Assembly: GCA_026390695.1 (NCBI GenBank)
Contig: JAPLFL010000089.1
Location: 1 to 64,000, forward strand
Direction: 5' to 3'
DNA: 64,000 nt
Source of the DNA: Candidatus Kapaibacterium sp.
GTDB taxonomy: Bacteria > Bacteroidota > Ignavibacteria > Kapaibacteriales > UBA2268
A program made the position numbers and the translations under genes. Of this stretch, positions 45,521 to 55,040 are shown piece after piece. Each line of letters begins with the position of its first letter. The stretch's first letter is position 1. The notes below the pieces were generated by a model, which saw only the letters and a list, made by a program, of their open reading frames with translations, was not told where the DNA came from and searched no databases.

Positions 45521-46852
45521 ATGAATACTGAGAAAACAAATTACGCCCCAAAAGAGTTTACTAAAATGAGATTTGATATGCACGTACATGTTGGCGGACA
45601 TGGATTGCAAGCAGATGATGAAAAAAACAGAGATGATTTTAAAAAAAATATTAATCTTTATTTTAATGAGCCGAAATTCAGATCATTTTTCATCATGGCT
45701 GAATATTATATGATGGAAAGAGACTTAGCCTCCGATTCTGCAAGTGTAAATGATGAAGGCAAGGTTACAACCGATGCCTATCTTGAATATGTTTATAAAA
45801 GACTCGTTCAATCAAAAGAGATTGATTCTATTGTGCTTTTAGCCATGGATGCACCTTTTAAAAAAGATAAAGATGGACAATATACTATTGATTGGAAACA
45901 TGCTGATTTACTAATCAGCAATAAATTTCTTTCTGATAAAGTTGATTATTTGAACTGCCGCTTGAAATGTGATGGCAGAACTGATAAAAGATTTTTTATG
46001 GCTGCCTCGATACATCCATTGCGTGAAGATTTCCTTGCAGAAATGACTCACATTATTAATAATAAAAATGTTGTTGCTGTTAAAATAATCCCATCAGAAT
46101 TTAATTTGGATCTCAGTAGCTTTCCACCTCTTTATTGGAAAATTCTTGCTGGAAATGCAACTTATAAGGATTTTCAAATGGCAGAAACCGATGAAATTTT
46201 TTCACATAATCTTACTTTAAAATTGCCACTGATTCTTCATACCGGCCCTGAATATTGCTTTGAACAAGGAACATTAAAACCCGAACTGAATATGCACGAA
46301 GACCTTAAATTAATATTAAAAGCAGGTGTAAGGCTAATTGCTGCACACTGTGGTGCTCGTGTATTTCCAACAGATAAAAATCATATAGATAACTTTCTTA
46401 AGCTCCTTGACATTGCCCATAGTGATAACAATAACTGGGAGCTTTATGGCGATATTTCCGGTTTTACCTTCTATTCCCGCTTGAATATTTTAAAAAAGCT
46501 TGCTAAACAAACACCATATCATAAATATTTATTAAACGGTACTGATATTCCTGTCCCTGTATATCAATCCGGATGGACTTATAAGTGGAATTTGATAAAA
46601 GAGATATTTTTTAATTTATGGAGAAAGCATGTAACTGCCCCACATCATCATTATAAATTTGATTCAACTATTATCGCATTTGCGTCATCCATTTTTGAGC
46701 AATTTGTAGTGAGTAAAAAGGCAAGCACGATAAAAAATGTTTTTGATCGGGATGTAGCTATCAAACGTTCTTATGGTTTTCTTGACAATAATCCTGATAA
46801 TATTTACACAAATGCAGGTTCAGTCTTACGTGATCCTGCAGAAGTTCACTAA
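45521..46852 (+). CDS. Amidohydrolase-like TIM-barrel metal-dependent hydrolase
   Basis: The 443-residue protein begins its barrel with MRFDMHVHVGGHG, giving the HxH metal ligands at about residues 21-23. Further metal-type segments are VKIIPSEFN, LILHTGPEY, RLIAAHCGARVFP and YLLNGTDIPVP, which supply His and Asp ligands in the order expected for amidohydrolase-superfamily barrels. The insertion at 40-130 is unlike the well-known members, so the substrate cannot be named. An AAGG ribosome site precedes the start. It follows the GNAT gene by 17 bp and precedes a membrane glycosyltransferase by 42 bp. Confidence 0.72.
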   Translation: MNTEKTNYAPKEFTKMRFDMHVHVGGHGLQADDEKNRDDFKKNINLYFNEPKFRSFFIMAEYYMMERDLASDSASVNDEGKVTTDAYLEYVYKRLVQSKEIDSIVLLAMDAPFKKDKDGQYTIDWKHADLLISNKFLSDKVDYLNCRLKCDGRTDKRFFMAASIHPLREDFLAEMTHIINNKNVVAVKIIPSEFNLDLSSFPPLYWKILAGNATYKDFQMAETDEIFSHNLTLKLPLILHTGPEYCFEQGTLKPELNMHEDLKLILKAGVRLIAAHCGARVFPTDKNHIDNFLKLLDIAHSDNNNWELYGDISGFTFYSRLNILKKLAKQTPYHKYLLNGTDIPVPVYQSGWTYKWNLIKEIFFNLWRKHVTAPHHHYKFDSTIIAFASSIFEQFVVSKKASTIKNVFDRDVAIKRSYGFLDNNPDNIYTNAGSVLRDPAEVH

Positions 46853-46894
46853 TTATTTTTTATATAATTTTTATTTCATAAAGGACAGCATATT

Positions 46895-48472
46895 TTGGAT
46901 AAAAATCAAAAAATAATATTTTTCTTTGCTTTCTTATTGTTCATTTTATTGATAATAATTAATTTTCAATATGCATGGGATGATTGTGCGATCACATTAG
47001 GATTTTCTAAAAATTTAGCCAAATTCGGACTTTTTGCACCAAGTGAATTTTCTGAAACAGTGGAAGGATATTCTTCAACCTTATGGATGCTTTTAAATTC
47101 AATTTTTTTTACGTTAAAATTAAATTCGTTTCAAGTTTTCATGCTTGCTAAAATTCTAACATTATTCATTAACTTAATTAATCTCTTTCTCTTTTATAAA
47201 ATACTGATATTAATAAAAAGTAAACAAAATATCTCAGATAATGAATTTGATCAAAAGCATACAAGTTACTTCATCTTCTTTTCACTGCTAATATTTCTCT
47301 TTTCGCGATCATTTATTTTTGAATCACTAAACGCAATGGAAACACCATTGTATCTGACTTTTGTCCTTTCAATATTTTATATTTACAACAAAGAAAACAA
47401 AAATTTAAAGGACAATATATTTTTTATAATATCTGGAATAGGATTAATCCTGATAAGATTTGAAGGAATTTGGTTTCTAATCCCTTTTTTGATTATGGAT
47501 GCCAAAAAGTTTGGTTTAAAAGTCTTTAGAATAAAATATTATTATCTATGGTTAATATTTTGGTTGTTCACTATTGCTTTAAGATATTATATATTTGGGG
47601 AATTATTAACAAATCCTATAATTGCCAAATCAAGCCCGATATTCAAAACTGAACCCTTTTTATCGAATCATCTCAATCCATTTTTATCAATATTAAAAAC
47701 ATACTCTCCATTTATTATTTTGTCTATTTATTTGATAATTAAAGAAAAAAGATTCGCAATAAATTTAAAATTCTTCGATACTTCAACGCTTTTAATTATA
47801 TGCGGAATAATATTTAACTTAATAATCGGCAATAATTTTGGACCTCCAGATAGAATGTTTTATCCGGTAATTCCATTTATTATAATTTTTATTTACTCAA
47901 GCCTTGGTTCTAATTTTTTAAAAATCACTAAAAATAGAATTATTTTAGGTTTAATTTTTATTATTTTTGTTTCATACAATATATATTCCGTACAAACTAA
48001 ACAAGCAATTTCCGTAATGAAGGTCAAAGAAATTAACGAAGGAATTGAACAAATTCAAAAATTATCAGCCAAACAGAAAATTACTTATGCCGGACCCGAT
48101 ATGGGAGGAATTATGCTTTTCGGCAATAACCTTAGAATCATAGATATTGCAGGTTTATGTAATAAATTTATTGCAAAAAACGGATATAAGGATTTTGATA
48201 AATATATTTTTGATATTGAGAAACCAGATATCATAGAAATCCATGAAGGATGGACAAGTTTAAGCGGAATTAAAAATTCCGAAAGACTATACCTTAATTA
48301 CAGCCTTTATATTTTTAAAGGCTTTGCTCTGTTTATTAAAAATGAAATAATCCAGTCATTAATAAATAAAAATTTGGTTGATTCATTAATGTATATACCT
48401 CAATCCGATATTAGCAATGCAGATTCTGTAATTCTAAATAAATTTCAGAAATATAAGATATTGAAATACTAA
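46895..48472 (+). CDS. GT-C-type membrane glycosyltransferase (AftB/ArnT-like)
   Basis: The 525-residue inner-membrane protein has about ten to twelve hydrophobic segments. Its first periplasmic loop reads YAWDDCAITLGFSKNL ending TVEGYSSTLW, close to the DD catalytic loop and VEGYTNPLW motif of AftB-like GT-C enzymes. It would use a polyprenyl-phosphate sugar on the periplasmic side. The start is a TTG at 46895, chosen because AAGGA lies nine bases upstream and no ATG is available there. The C-terminal 120 residues are soluble. It may work with the GNAT and amidohydrolase-like genes upstream in modifying a surface sugar, which is speculative. Confidence 0.78.
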   Translation: MDKNQKIIFFFAFLLFILLIIINFQYAWDDCAITLGFSKNLAKFGLFAPSEFSETVEGYSSTLWMLLNSIFFTLKLNSFQVFMLAKILTLFINLINLFLFYKILILIKSKQNISDNEFDQKHTSYFIFFSLLIFLFSRSFIFESLNAMETPLYLTFVLSIFYIYNKENKNLKDNIFFIISGIGLILIRFEGIWFLIPFLIMDAKKFGLKVFRIKYYYLWLIFWLFTIALRYYIFGELLTNPIIAKSSPIFKTEPFLSNHLNPFLSILKTYSPFIILSIYLIIKEKRFAINLKFFDTSTLLIICGIIFNLIIGNNFGPPDRMFYPVIPFIIIFIYSSLGSNFLKITKNRIILGLIFIIFVSYNIYSVQTKQAISVMKVKEINEGIEQIQKLSAKQKITYAGPDMGGIMLFGNNLRIIDIAGLCNKFIAKNGYKDFDKYIFDIEKPDIIEIHEGWTSLSGIKNSERLYLNYSLYIFKGFALFIKNEIIQSLINKNLVDSLMYIPQSDISNADSVILNKFQKYKILKY

Positions 48473-48801
48473 GTCTTCATGTAAAAATTTACATTCAAAT
48501 TACAGCTAACTTATGCAAGTCAGTAGCTTAGACATCCGTGTCTGAGCATATTTAACATAAATAATTCAATAGAAAAATATATTCAATTGATAATAGCCGT
48601 AGAGGCGGGTTCAGAACCCGCATCTACAAATATATATCTTACATAAAGAGGGCACGGCAAGCCGTGCCCCTACTAATATTCAGATTAACACGAACTTTCT
48701 AATGTTTAATCTGGGTTTAACAACAAACAGACAGGGATGTCTGTTCTACCTTAAAACAAGTTAGATTAAAGATTCGGTTAGTAATTCAATCGAATCAACG
48801 A
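48473..48801. repeat. 329-bp intergenic region carrying four different dispersed hairpins
   Basis: Between convergent genes lie four perfect hairpins of different families: AGACA/TGTCT around TCCG at about 48530-48545; GCGGGTT (48605-48611) with AACCCGC (48615-48621), inside the flank GTAGA/TCTAC; GGGCACGGC (48650-48658) with GCCGTGCCC (48661-48669); and ACAGACA (48727-48733) with TGTCTGT (48738-48744). No gene, promoter or T-run terminator was recognised. Confidence 0.75.
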
Positions 48802-51558
48802 TTATTTCAAAATAATCAGTCTTATATTTTCAGTTTGATTCATTTTTCTCAACTTACAGAAATATATACCCTTAGAAAGATGACTTATATCTATTTTTGT
48901 TTGATTTGAAATCTCCATTATTTTTTCTGCAAACTCATCAAATATACTTAGAGAGAAATCTTCTTTGGATTTTATATTAAGATAATCGGATGCAGGATTA
49001 GGAAATATGCTTACAGCCGTTACGTAGTTATCATTTACATCTTTGGAATTATCTTTTGTGGTAAATGATAAAGTATCGGAAACAGGACCCTTTCCAGAAG
49101 AATTATCCCCTTGAATTGTCCAGAAATATTTAGTATTTGATTCCAATTGTTGCCCGCTAAATGTTGTATTGAAACAAAGATATGAATTAAAGAGGGTATT
49201 TGTTGAGCCTTTATATATAGACAAAAAGTAATCGACACCTGATCCGAGATCATTCCATGAAAATTGTGGTTTAAGATCAACATCAATTGCTTTATCCGGT
49301 GGAGATATTTGAATAGCTTTCGTTGGCAGAGCAGGGCCTTGTTTAGTTCCTTTAACAATGCCATATCCAAAACTCGTTACATAAACATCAGAATTAGCAC
49401 CTTGGACATATATTCTCATAGGATGCTTAAACGGATAGCTTTGTACTAATGAAAATGATGGAATTGGAGAATTTGCATCCTTGCTGTACCACAAACCTTC
49501 ATATTCTGTGGAAACATACATTTCATTCCCGTTTATTGTACAAGATTCAACACGCGCTTTATCTAAAATTTTCGTCCATGAAGATCCGCGATTAATTGTT
49601 TTATAAAGACCGCCTTTATTATTTGCGGCTCCTCCCCAGCCACTGAATACACCAACATACCATGTATTCTGAGTTTGATCGTTTGGATCAATGATAATAT
49701 CTTTTGTCCAGTATTGCATGTTTGGATCGGATTTATCAGTCCAGCTTGCTCCTTTATCAGTGCTCATAAATATACCGGAACTTGATATAAATGCGCCCTT
49801 TGTATCTCTTCTACCAGAATAAGTACATAGCACAGTGCCGTCGTTTAACACAACGACGTTATAAGGATGGCCTTGCGTACGGGTTGGCACCGCACATTGA
49901 GTCCAAGTACCTCCTCCTGTGATATTATCGCAACGGAATATGCCACCTAAGCTACTATGAACGACACTTGCATACATTGTATTGGCATTTTTTGGATCAG
50001 TTGCCAACCAAATAACTGGATGTGCGAAATCTTTAACAATTGTCCATGTCTTTCCATTATTGGTTGATGTAAGAACTTTTCCTCTTCCGCCGTCAATCTT
50101 GGAGTCTGCAAGATAAGTGCTTTCATAGAGGTCATGGACAGAAGATGTTGCGGCATATAAATTCAGATTCATGGAATGTTTCATGCAATAGTACATTGTA
50201 TTGTCGCTATGACCTGTATAATCGAATGACCATGAATCACCTCCATTGGTGGATCGAGCACCCTGAATATCGGTATAGCAACCAAACACATTATTATTAT
50301 CAGACCAGCACAATTGCCAGCAGGATGTATTCTCTAATCCGATAGAATGATACGCTTTACCTTTTGGAATCTGAGTATTTTCTTTGTTTTCGTCGGCTTT
50401 ATTAACATATATTTGATTCCAGATTTTTCCTCCGTCACTTGTAACGTGAGCAAATCCGAGATCAGTAATAACTTGATAATCCGGATTGGTTCGGCTAACA
50501 GTAAAACCAAGAGCATACTCGCCATAAGACCAGTTTCTATCTCCGCCTTCGCCGCTCCATCCTGTTTTGATATTTAGATTGCCTTTTGAAATGAAAGTAT
50601 TTACCCATGTATTACCACCGTCTATAGTTTTAAATACTGCTGGACTTGAATTTGAGGTTTCTGCACCTGCTAAATATGCAACATCAATATTCTCCTTACC
50701 CATAGCTGCAAAAAACGGATGAGCAGTTGTGAGTAAACCATTGGTTTTTTTAATCCAAGAAGAAGCACCATAGTCTAAAGTATAGACTGCCTTATATGCA
50801 GGATGATCGGCACCGGTTATTCCGGGCCAGCATTCATTTAAAGTTACAGCATAAATCCTGAGAACGCCACCAACTTTTCCTGCACATGCAGAAATAATGT
50901 ATTCACCGGCACCTAATCCGCTTGGTTTTTCAGAAACAAAAGCACCACCGTTTTTTGAGATTAATAATCCGTCAGGTTGAACGATATATGTATCATTTGT
51001 ATCCCAAAATATTCCAGCAATGTATGAACCCCAGGTTCCTGAATTTCCTGCAAATATCTTAGAAAAATTATTTCCTCCGTCATTTGTATAATAGACATTA
51101 GAATAATCTGTTATAATTACTTTATTGCTTACCAAATCGCTTGCAAAAAGCTGATAAGAGCCTCCTGAGGTAGGATCAGAGTTTAATTTGCTCCATGTGA
51201 CACCGGCATCAGGGCTTTTCTTGGGAAACATTCCGAATTCATTATTATCAATAGTGTATAAAATTTTAGGATCGCTTGTAAATTGAACCAAACTTGATCC
51301 ACCTGAAGTGATATACTGGAAGTTTATAATTTTAAATGTATTACCCAGATCAGTTGTATGAAATAGATCGGACATATCGGATGGAAAGAAAATTTCGTTG
51401 GGATTAAAAGGACTTATTTGCGGATTATAAAAAGCCCCACCTGCACCGGGTCCAATGTTTGTCCAGTTAGCAGGTTGAGAAAAAACTATATTAGCTGCCC
51501 CAGCACTTAAAAATAAAGCTAAAGAAAATGAAATATAAAGTTTGTAATAAAATTTCAT
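48802..51558 (-). CDS. Large secreted beta-propeller (sortilin/GH74-like) protein with Fn3 and T9SS sorting domains
   Basis: The 918-residue protein has a signal peptide (about 1-27) and an extended propeller region (about 30-740) with many Asp-box turns such as STNGGDSW, SKNGGAF and TDKGASW. An Fn3/Ig-like domain follows (about 750-840, ending SDTLSFTTKD), then a T9SS C-terminal domain (IFPNPASDYLNIKSKE to GIYFCKLRK). The opening TNIGPGAGGAFYNPQISP resembles GH74 xyloglucanases, but I cannot identify the catalytic Asp pair, so sugar binding or hydrolysis is only possible. It is exported to the surface. A GGAG ribosome site supports the ATG at 51558. It is transcribed alone. Confidence 0.85.
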   Translation of the reverse strand: MKFYYKLYISFSLALFLSAGAANIVFSQPANWTNIGPGAGGAFYNPQISPFNPNEIFFPSDMSDLFHTTDLGNTFKIINFQYITSGGSSLVQFTSDPKILYTIDNNEFGMFPKKSPDAGVTWSKLNSDPTSGGSYQLFASDLVSNKVIITDYSNVYYTNDGGNNFSKIFAGNSGTWGSYIAGIFWDTNDTYIVQPDGLLISKNGGAFVSEKPSGLGAGEYIISACAGKVGGVLRIYAVTLNECWPGITGADHPAYKAVYTLDYGASSWIKKTNGLLTTAHPFFAAMGKENIDVAYLAGAETSNSSPAVFKTIDGGNTWVNTFISKGNLNIKTGWSGEGGDRNWSYGEYALGFTVSRTNPDYQVITDLGFAHVTSDGGKIWNQIYVNKADENKENTQIPKGKAYHSIGLENTSCWQLCWSDNNNVFGCYTDIQGARSTNGGDSWSFDYTGHSDNTMYYCMKHSMNLNLYAATSSVHDLYESTYLADSKIDGGRGKVLTSTNNGKTWTIVKDFAHPVIWLATDPKNANTMYASVVHSSLGGIFRCDNITGGGTWTQCAVPTRTQGHPYNVVVLNDGTVLCTYSGRRDTKGAFISSSGIFMSTDKGASWTDKSDPNMQYWTKDIIIDPNDQTQNTWYVGVFSGWGGAANNKGGLYKTINRGSSWTKILDKARVESCTINGNEMYVSTEYEGLWYSKDANSPIPSFSLVQSYPFKHPMRIYVQGANSDVYVTSFGYGIVKGTKQGPALPTKAIQISPPDKAIDVDLKPQFSWNDLGSGVDYFLSIYKGSTNTLFNSYLCFNTTFSGQQLESNTKYFWTIQGDNSSGKGPVSDTLSFTTKDNSKDVNDNYVTAVSIFPNPASDYLNIKSKEDFSLSIFDEFAEKIMEISNQTKIDISHLSKGIYFCKLRKMNQTENIRLIILK

Positions 51559-51678
51559 CGAAGGCTCCGAATATATGAATAGAATTTAATAATCAATGAT
51601 AGAATAGGAATTCTCAAGACGAATAAAAGTTACAGATATTTTGAACTTGTTTTATTATTTCCTTAATCAGCCCTACAA

Positions 51679-52251
51679 TTACTCAATCAAGATATTAAAG
51701 CTATCAAGCAGTCCAGTTACGTTTATAGATGAAAATTTAGCTTTATAAATTCTATTTTTCATAGGATTTATTGTAAAATTGTAAGCAGTACGAAAATCAG
51801 CTCGTTCCAAATTTGTATTATTAAAGACACAACCGGCTAAATTACATTTATTCAATGATAATTTACTCAAATCTGCATCAGTAAAATCAACTTCCTGCAA
51901 GCTGGAATCTGAGAATTTACAGTTCTTCAAACTCAATTTGTAAAAAGACGATAGATTTAGAACACAATTATCAAATTCGGCAGAAAGTCCGAATTTACTC
52001 GTTTCCTCAAAATGTAGTCCCACTAATTTACAGGCTTTGAATTTAACTTCCCGAAAAGCAGTGTTTCCGATTTTTGCCAGACTGAAATCACAAGAACTAA
52101 ATACACAATCCATAAAACTAATATCGGTCAAATTCGCCTTGACAAAAGAGCAATTCTCGAACTTACAATTTTCGTAATCGCTGCGTTGGGTGCTTCCATC
52201 AGAGAAATTAATCTCCTGGAAGGAACGGGATTCGGTGAGGATAATTGGCAT
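51679..52251 (-). CDS. Pentapeptide-repeat protein
   Basis: The 190-residue protein is almost entirely A(D/N)Lxx-type pentapeptide repeats (NCKFENCSFVKANLTDISFMD and DFTDADLSKLSLNKCNLAGC style), which fold into a right-handed quadrilateral beta helix. No catalytic domain or signal peptide is present. Some family members mimic DNA and protect gyrase, but most have no known role, and nothing here points to quinolone resistance. It is alone on the minus strand between the secreted propeller protein and wecB, behind twin hairpins. Confidence 0.9.
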   Translation of the reverse strand: MPIILTESRSFQEINFSDGSTQRSDYENCKFENCSFVKANLTDISFMDCVFSSCDFSLAKIGNTAFREVKFKACKLVGLHFEETSKFGLSAEFDNCVLNLSSFYKLSLKNCKFSDSSLQEVDFTDADLSKLSLNKCNLAGCVFNNTNLERADFRTAYNFTINPMKNRIYKAKFSSINVTGLLDSFNILIE

Positions 52252-52299
52252 AAATGTATGTTAATTAGTAATTATTTGTTTGTGCATTATTTTTTCCTC

Positions 52300-52355
52300 C
52301 CGTCAGTTGTTCTAACTGACGGTCTTCATTCCCAGTCAGGAAAAATTCCTGACTG
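52300..52355. repeat. Two perfect hairpins between wecB and the pentapeptide gene
   Basis: CCGTCAGTT (52300-52308) pairs with AACTGACGG (52314-52322), and CAGTCAGGAA (52333-52342) pairs with TTCCTGACTG (52346-52355). Both stems are perfect. They lie 11 bp past the wecB stop and 49 bp before the pentapeptide-gene start, so they probably shape the 3' end of the wecB message. Neither has a long T-run. Confidence 0.8.
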
Positions 52356-52365
52356 TAGGTGAAGT

Positions 52366-53514
52366 TTACAACTTAAACTCTTCTATCAGTTCTTCACCCA
52401 TCCCAAAATAATTCTTGATAATCGTTACTATTCTCTTTGATGCAAGACCATCTCCATAAGGATTTACCGCTGATGCCATTTTCCTGTATTCTTCTTCATT
52501 ATCAATCAGATTCTTTGCAGTTTTAACAATTTTTGATTTATTCAATCCGACAAGTTTCACAGTTCCGCATTTTACTGCTTCCGGACGTTCTGTAACTTTT
52601 CGGAATACTAAAATCGGAATACCAAAATGCGGGCCTTCCTCCTGCACTCCGCCAGAATCTGTAAATATTAAAAAACAACGTGACATAAGGTTAACAAAAT
52701 CAAGGTAATCAAGCGGTTCAATTAAGAAAACATTCGTGAGTTTACTTAAAATAGGATTTACGGCATTACGCACTACCGGATTCAAATGGACAGGAAAAAT
52801 AAAATTTATATCGGGATATTGAACTGCTAATGATTTTATCGCTTTTGCTGCATTTTTCATTGGCTCCCCCCAGTTTTCGCGGCGGTGCATAGTGACAAGA
52901 GCGATTCTTTTATTTTGGGCGACAATATCATTTACTTTATCGACAGAAAATACAAAATTCTCACGTACTGCAACTTCCAGAGCATCAATCACCGTATTCC
53001 CCGTTACAAATATATCTCCTTTTTTATTATTTTCTTTGATGAGTGCTTTTTTTGCAGTAGCCGTGGGTGCAAAGTGAAGTTTTGTAATGCAGCTTGTAAG
53101 CATACGATTAACTTCTTCGGGGAATGGATTGAGTTTATCATAAGTCCTTAGACCGGCTTCCACGTGCCCGACCGGTATCTGACGATAAAAAGCAGCTAAT
53201 GCTCCTAAAAATGTCGTTGTAGTATCTCCTTGCACAACAACCATATCCGGCTTTTCTTTAACAAATATATCATCAAGTTCCTGAATTGTATCTTTGGTGA
53301 TTGAAGCAAGAGTTTGGTTTGGTTTCATTATATTTAGATCGTTATCAGGCTTTAACTCAAAAACTTCAAGCACCTGATCAAGCATTTGCCGATGTTGAGC
53401 TGAAGCAATTGTCAGAACTTCAAAGCAATCATTCTCTTTTTTTAATTCGCTAATAACAGTCGCTAATTTAATAGTATCGGGACGAGTTCCAAAAATTACA
53501 GCTATTTTTTTCAA
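52366..53514 (-). CDS. wecB: UDP-N-acetylglucosamine 2-epimerase (non-hydrolysing)
   Basis: The 382-residue GT-B-fold enzyme interconverts UDP-GlcNAc and UDP-ManNAc for surface polysaccharides. Signatures are GTRPDTIKLA, VQGDTTTTFLGALAAFY, GHVEAGLRTYDKLNPFPEEVNR, MHRRENWG and TDSGGVQEEGP, with the catalytic Asp/Glu/His set in place. The start is a TTG (53512-53514), supported by AAGGA about six bases upstream; there is no in-frame ATG close by. It is followed 95 bp upstream by the radical SAM gene on the same strand. No other polysaccharide gene is adjacent. Confidence 0.95.
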   Translation of the reverse strand: MKKIAVIFGTRPDTIKLATVISELKKENDCFEVLTIASAQHRQMLDQVLEVFELKPDNDLNIMKPNQTLASITKDTIQELDDIFVKEKPDMVVVQGDTTTTFLGALAAFYRQIPVGHVEAGLRTYDKLNPFPEEVNRMLTSCITKLHFAPTATAKKALIKENNKKGDIFVTGNTVIDALEVAVRENFVFSVDKVNDIVAQNKRIALVTMHRRENWGEPMKNAAKAIKSLAVQYPDINFIFPVHLNPVVRNAVNPILSKLTNVFLIEPLDYLDFVNLMSRCFLIFTDSGGVQEEGPHFGIPILVFRKVTERPEAVKCGTVKLVGLNKSKIVKTAKNLIDNEEEYRKMASAVNPYGDGLASKRIVTIIKNYFGMGEELIEEFKL

Positions 53515-53609
53515 TTTATTCCTTCAAAATTTTTAATTAATTCTGGTTATAGACGCTAAAATGAGAATATAAGTTTAAATATCACAAATTTAATAAAATA
53601 TATTTAAAT

Positions 53610-54623
53610 TCATTTCATCCCTATACATTCCTTACAAAAATCCGGTATGCTTCTTCCATAATCGGATTTATTAAAACCAGAGCGTAATTTCCTATAAACC
53701 TCGCCAAACCAAATTTCTTTTATATTCTTTTCAAAAGCATTGCCAAGTTTAAATATATCTTCATCAAAATACCAGTTACAACATGGATATACTCTTCCGT
53801 CCCATAGCACAGCCAACGTATTCCATACCCAATAGCAATTCTTCTTTTTACTGATCATTTCGGTTTTAAACAAAATATTCTTCTGATTAGCAGCCTCTCC
53901 ATGAAAGTCGTAATCAAAACGGCAAGAATCAAAGCCATAATCCTTATATTTTCGTTTAACTTCTTCAACTTCATCTTTATTGTGTTCAAAAACAACAAAT
54001 TTCCAGACAACAATAGGTGTTTTGCTGTTTAGCTTTTGTTTTGCCTCGTTCAGCCTATTTACATTATCAATAATCTGACTAAAATTCCCTCCAACTCTAT
54101 ATTTCAGATAAGATTCCTCGCTTGCACCATCCAACGAAACATAAATTTTATCCAATCCTGATTTTACAATATCATCAATTTCTTCATCTGTGAAACGGAA
54201 AGAAAAATTTGTCGGAAAATTAACCGAAATCTTCTTGGAATGCAGGTAAGCAATTAATTTTGTTAGCTCTTTGTTTGAAAAAGGCTCACCATTTACACAA
54301 AAACTTACTCCCAAAAGATTTTTATACAAAGGTTCTATTACTTTTTTTAGATTTTCCATAGTTAAATTCATGGAATCATTAAATCGCTTTTTAAATTCGA
54401 GGCTGTTTTGCTTGCAATCTGTGCATCGGAGATTACAAACCGGCGACGGATCTATCTTAATAAACGGCGGATAACTCTTTATTTTACTTCTATTTGTTTT
54501 AAGTTCAAATTCATTAAGTAAAAGATTAAATATTTTTCTGACAGTAATATAAGGCAGAAAAGTCATGAAATGTTTTTTCAGCAATCTGAATCGTTTAAAA
54601 GGAGAAATAATGTTTAGTTTCAT
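53610..54623 (-). CDS. Radical SAM protein with SPASM-like C-terminal cysteines
   Basis: The 337-residue protein has the radical SAM cluster motif CNLRCTDC (C-x3-C-x2-C) at about residue 63 and the downstream GEPFSNKEL and SLDGASEESYLKYR elements of the barrel. The C-terminus has the SPASM-type cysteine set YPCCNW and DFCKECIGM, which would bind auxiliary iron-sulfur clusters. Such proteins modify peptides or sugars. No precursor-peptide gene or partner could be identified next to it, so the substrate is unknown. It precedes wecB on the same strand with a 95-bp gap and stands beside minisatellite 3. Confidence 0.9.
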   Translation of the reverse strand: MKLNIISPFKRFRLLKKHFMTFLPYITVRKIFNLLLNEFELKTNRSKIKSYPPFIKIDPSPVCNLRCTDCKQNSLEFKKRFNDSMNLTMENLKKVIEPLYKNLLGVSFCVNGEPFSNKELTKLIAYLHSKKISVNFPTNFSFRFTDEEIDDIVKSGLDKIYVSLDGASEESYLKYRVGGNFSQIIDNVNRLNEAKQKLNSKTPIVVWKFVVFEHNKDEVEEVKRKYKDYGFDSCRFDYDFHGEAANQKNILFKTEMISKKKNCYWVWNTLAVLWDGRVYPCCNWYFDEDIFKLGNAFEKNIKEIWFGEVYRKLRSGFNKSDYGRSIPDFCKECIGMK

Positions 54624-54670
54624 ATTTATTTATTATAAAAAAGTTCTTAAAAATCTAATTTAGATAGATT

Positions 54671-54923
54671 CCATACCTTGAAAGATAAATTTCCATCGAT
54701 GGAAGATGGTTTGCCATCGACGGAAGACAATTTTCCATCGACGGAAGATAGTTTGCCATCGACGGAAGATAGTTTGCCATCGACGGAAGATAGTTTGCCA
54801 TCGACGGAAGACAATTTTCCATCGACGGAAGATAGTTTGCCATCGACGGAAGATAATTTTCCATCGACGGAAGACAATTTTCCATCGACGGAAGATAGTT
54901 TTCCGGCATTGAAAGATAATTTG
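54671..54923. repeat. Minisatellite 3: 21-bp tandem repeat, ten clean copies plus degenerate ends
   Basis: Ten units of exactly 21 bp run from 54693 to 54902, each starting CCATCGACGGAAGA and differing mainly in the last seven bases (TAGTTTG or CAATTTT). A degenerate unit lies at each end (54671-54691 and 54903-54923). The unit contains TTCC-ATCGAC-GGAA, an imperfect palindrome when the preceding unit ends in TTTT. The array gives artefactual heptad peptides in five frames and has no ribosome site. Confidence 0.95.
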
Positions 54924-55040
54924 CATTAAAAAAATATACTATTCAGGGATTAGAATGATCTTTTACCGATTAAAAATCTATTTTGAAAGAAAAAGATTAT
55001 ATTTCGTAATGATTAGAATATAGAAATCATCAAAATAAAA

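Noticed and set aside
54647..54929. SSVDGKL, RRWQTIF and PSTEDSL repeat peptides
   Set aside because: Five overlapping frames on both strands of minisatellite 3 cannot all be genes, and none has a ribosome site or recognisable domain.
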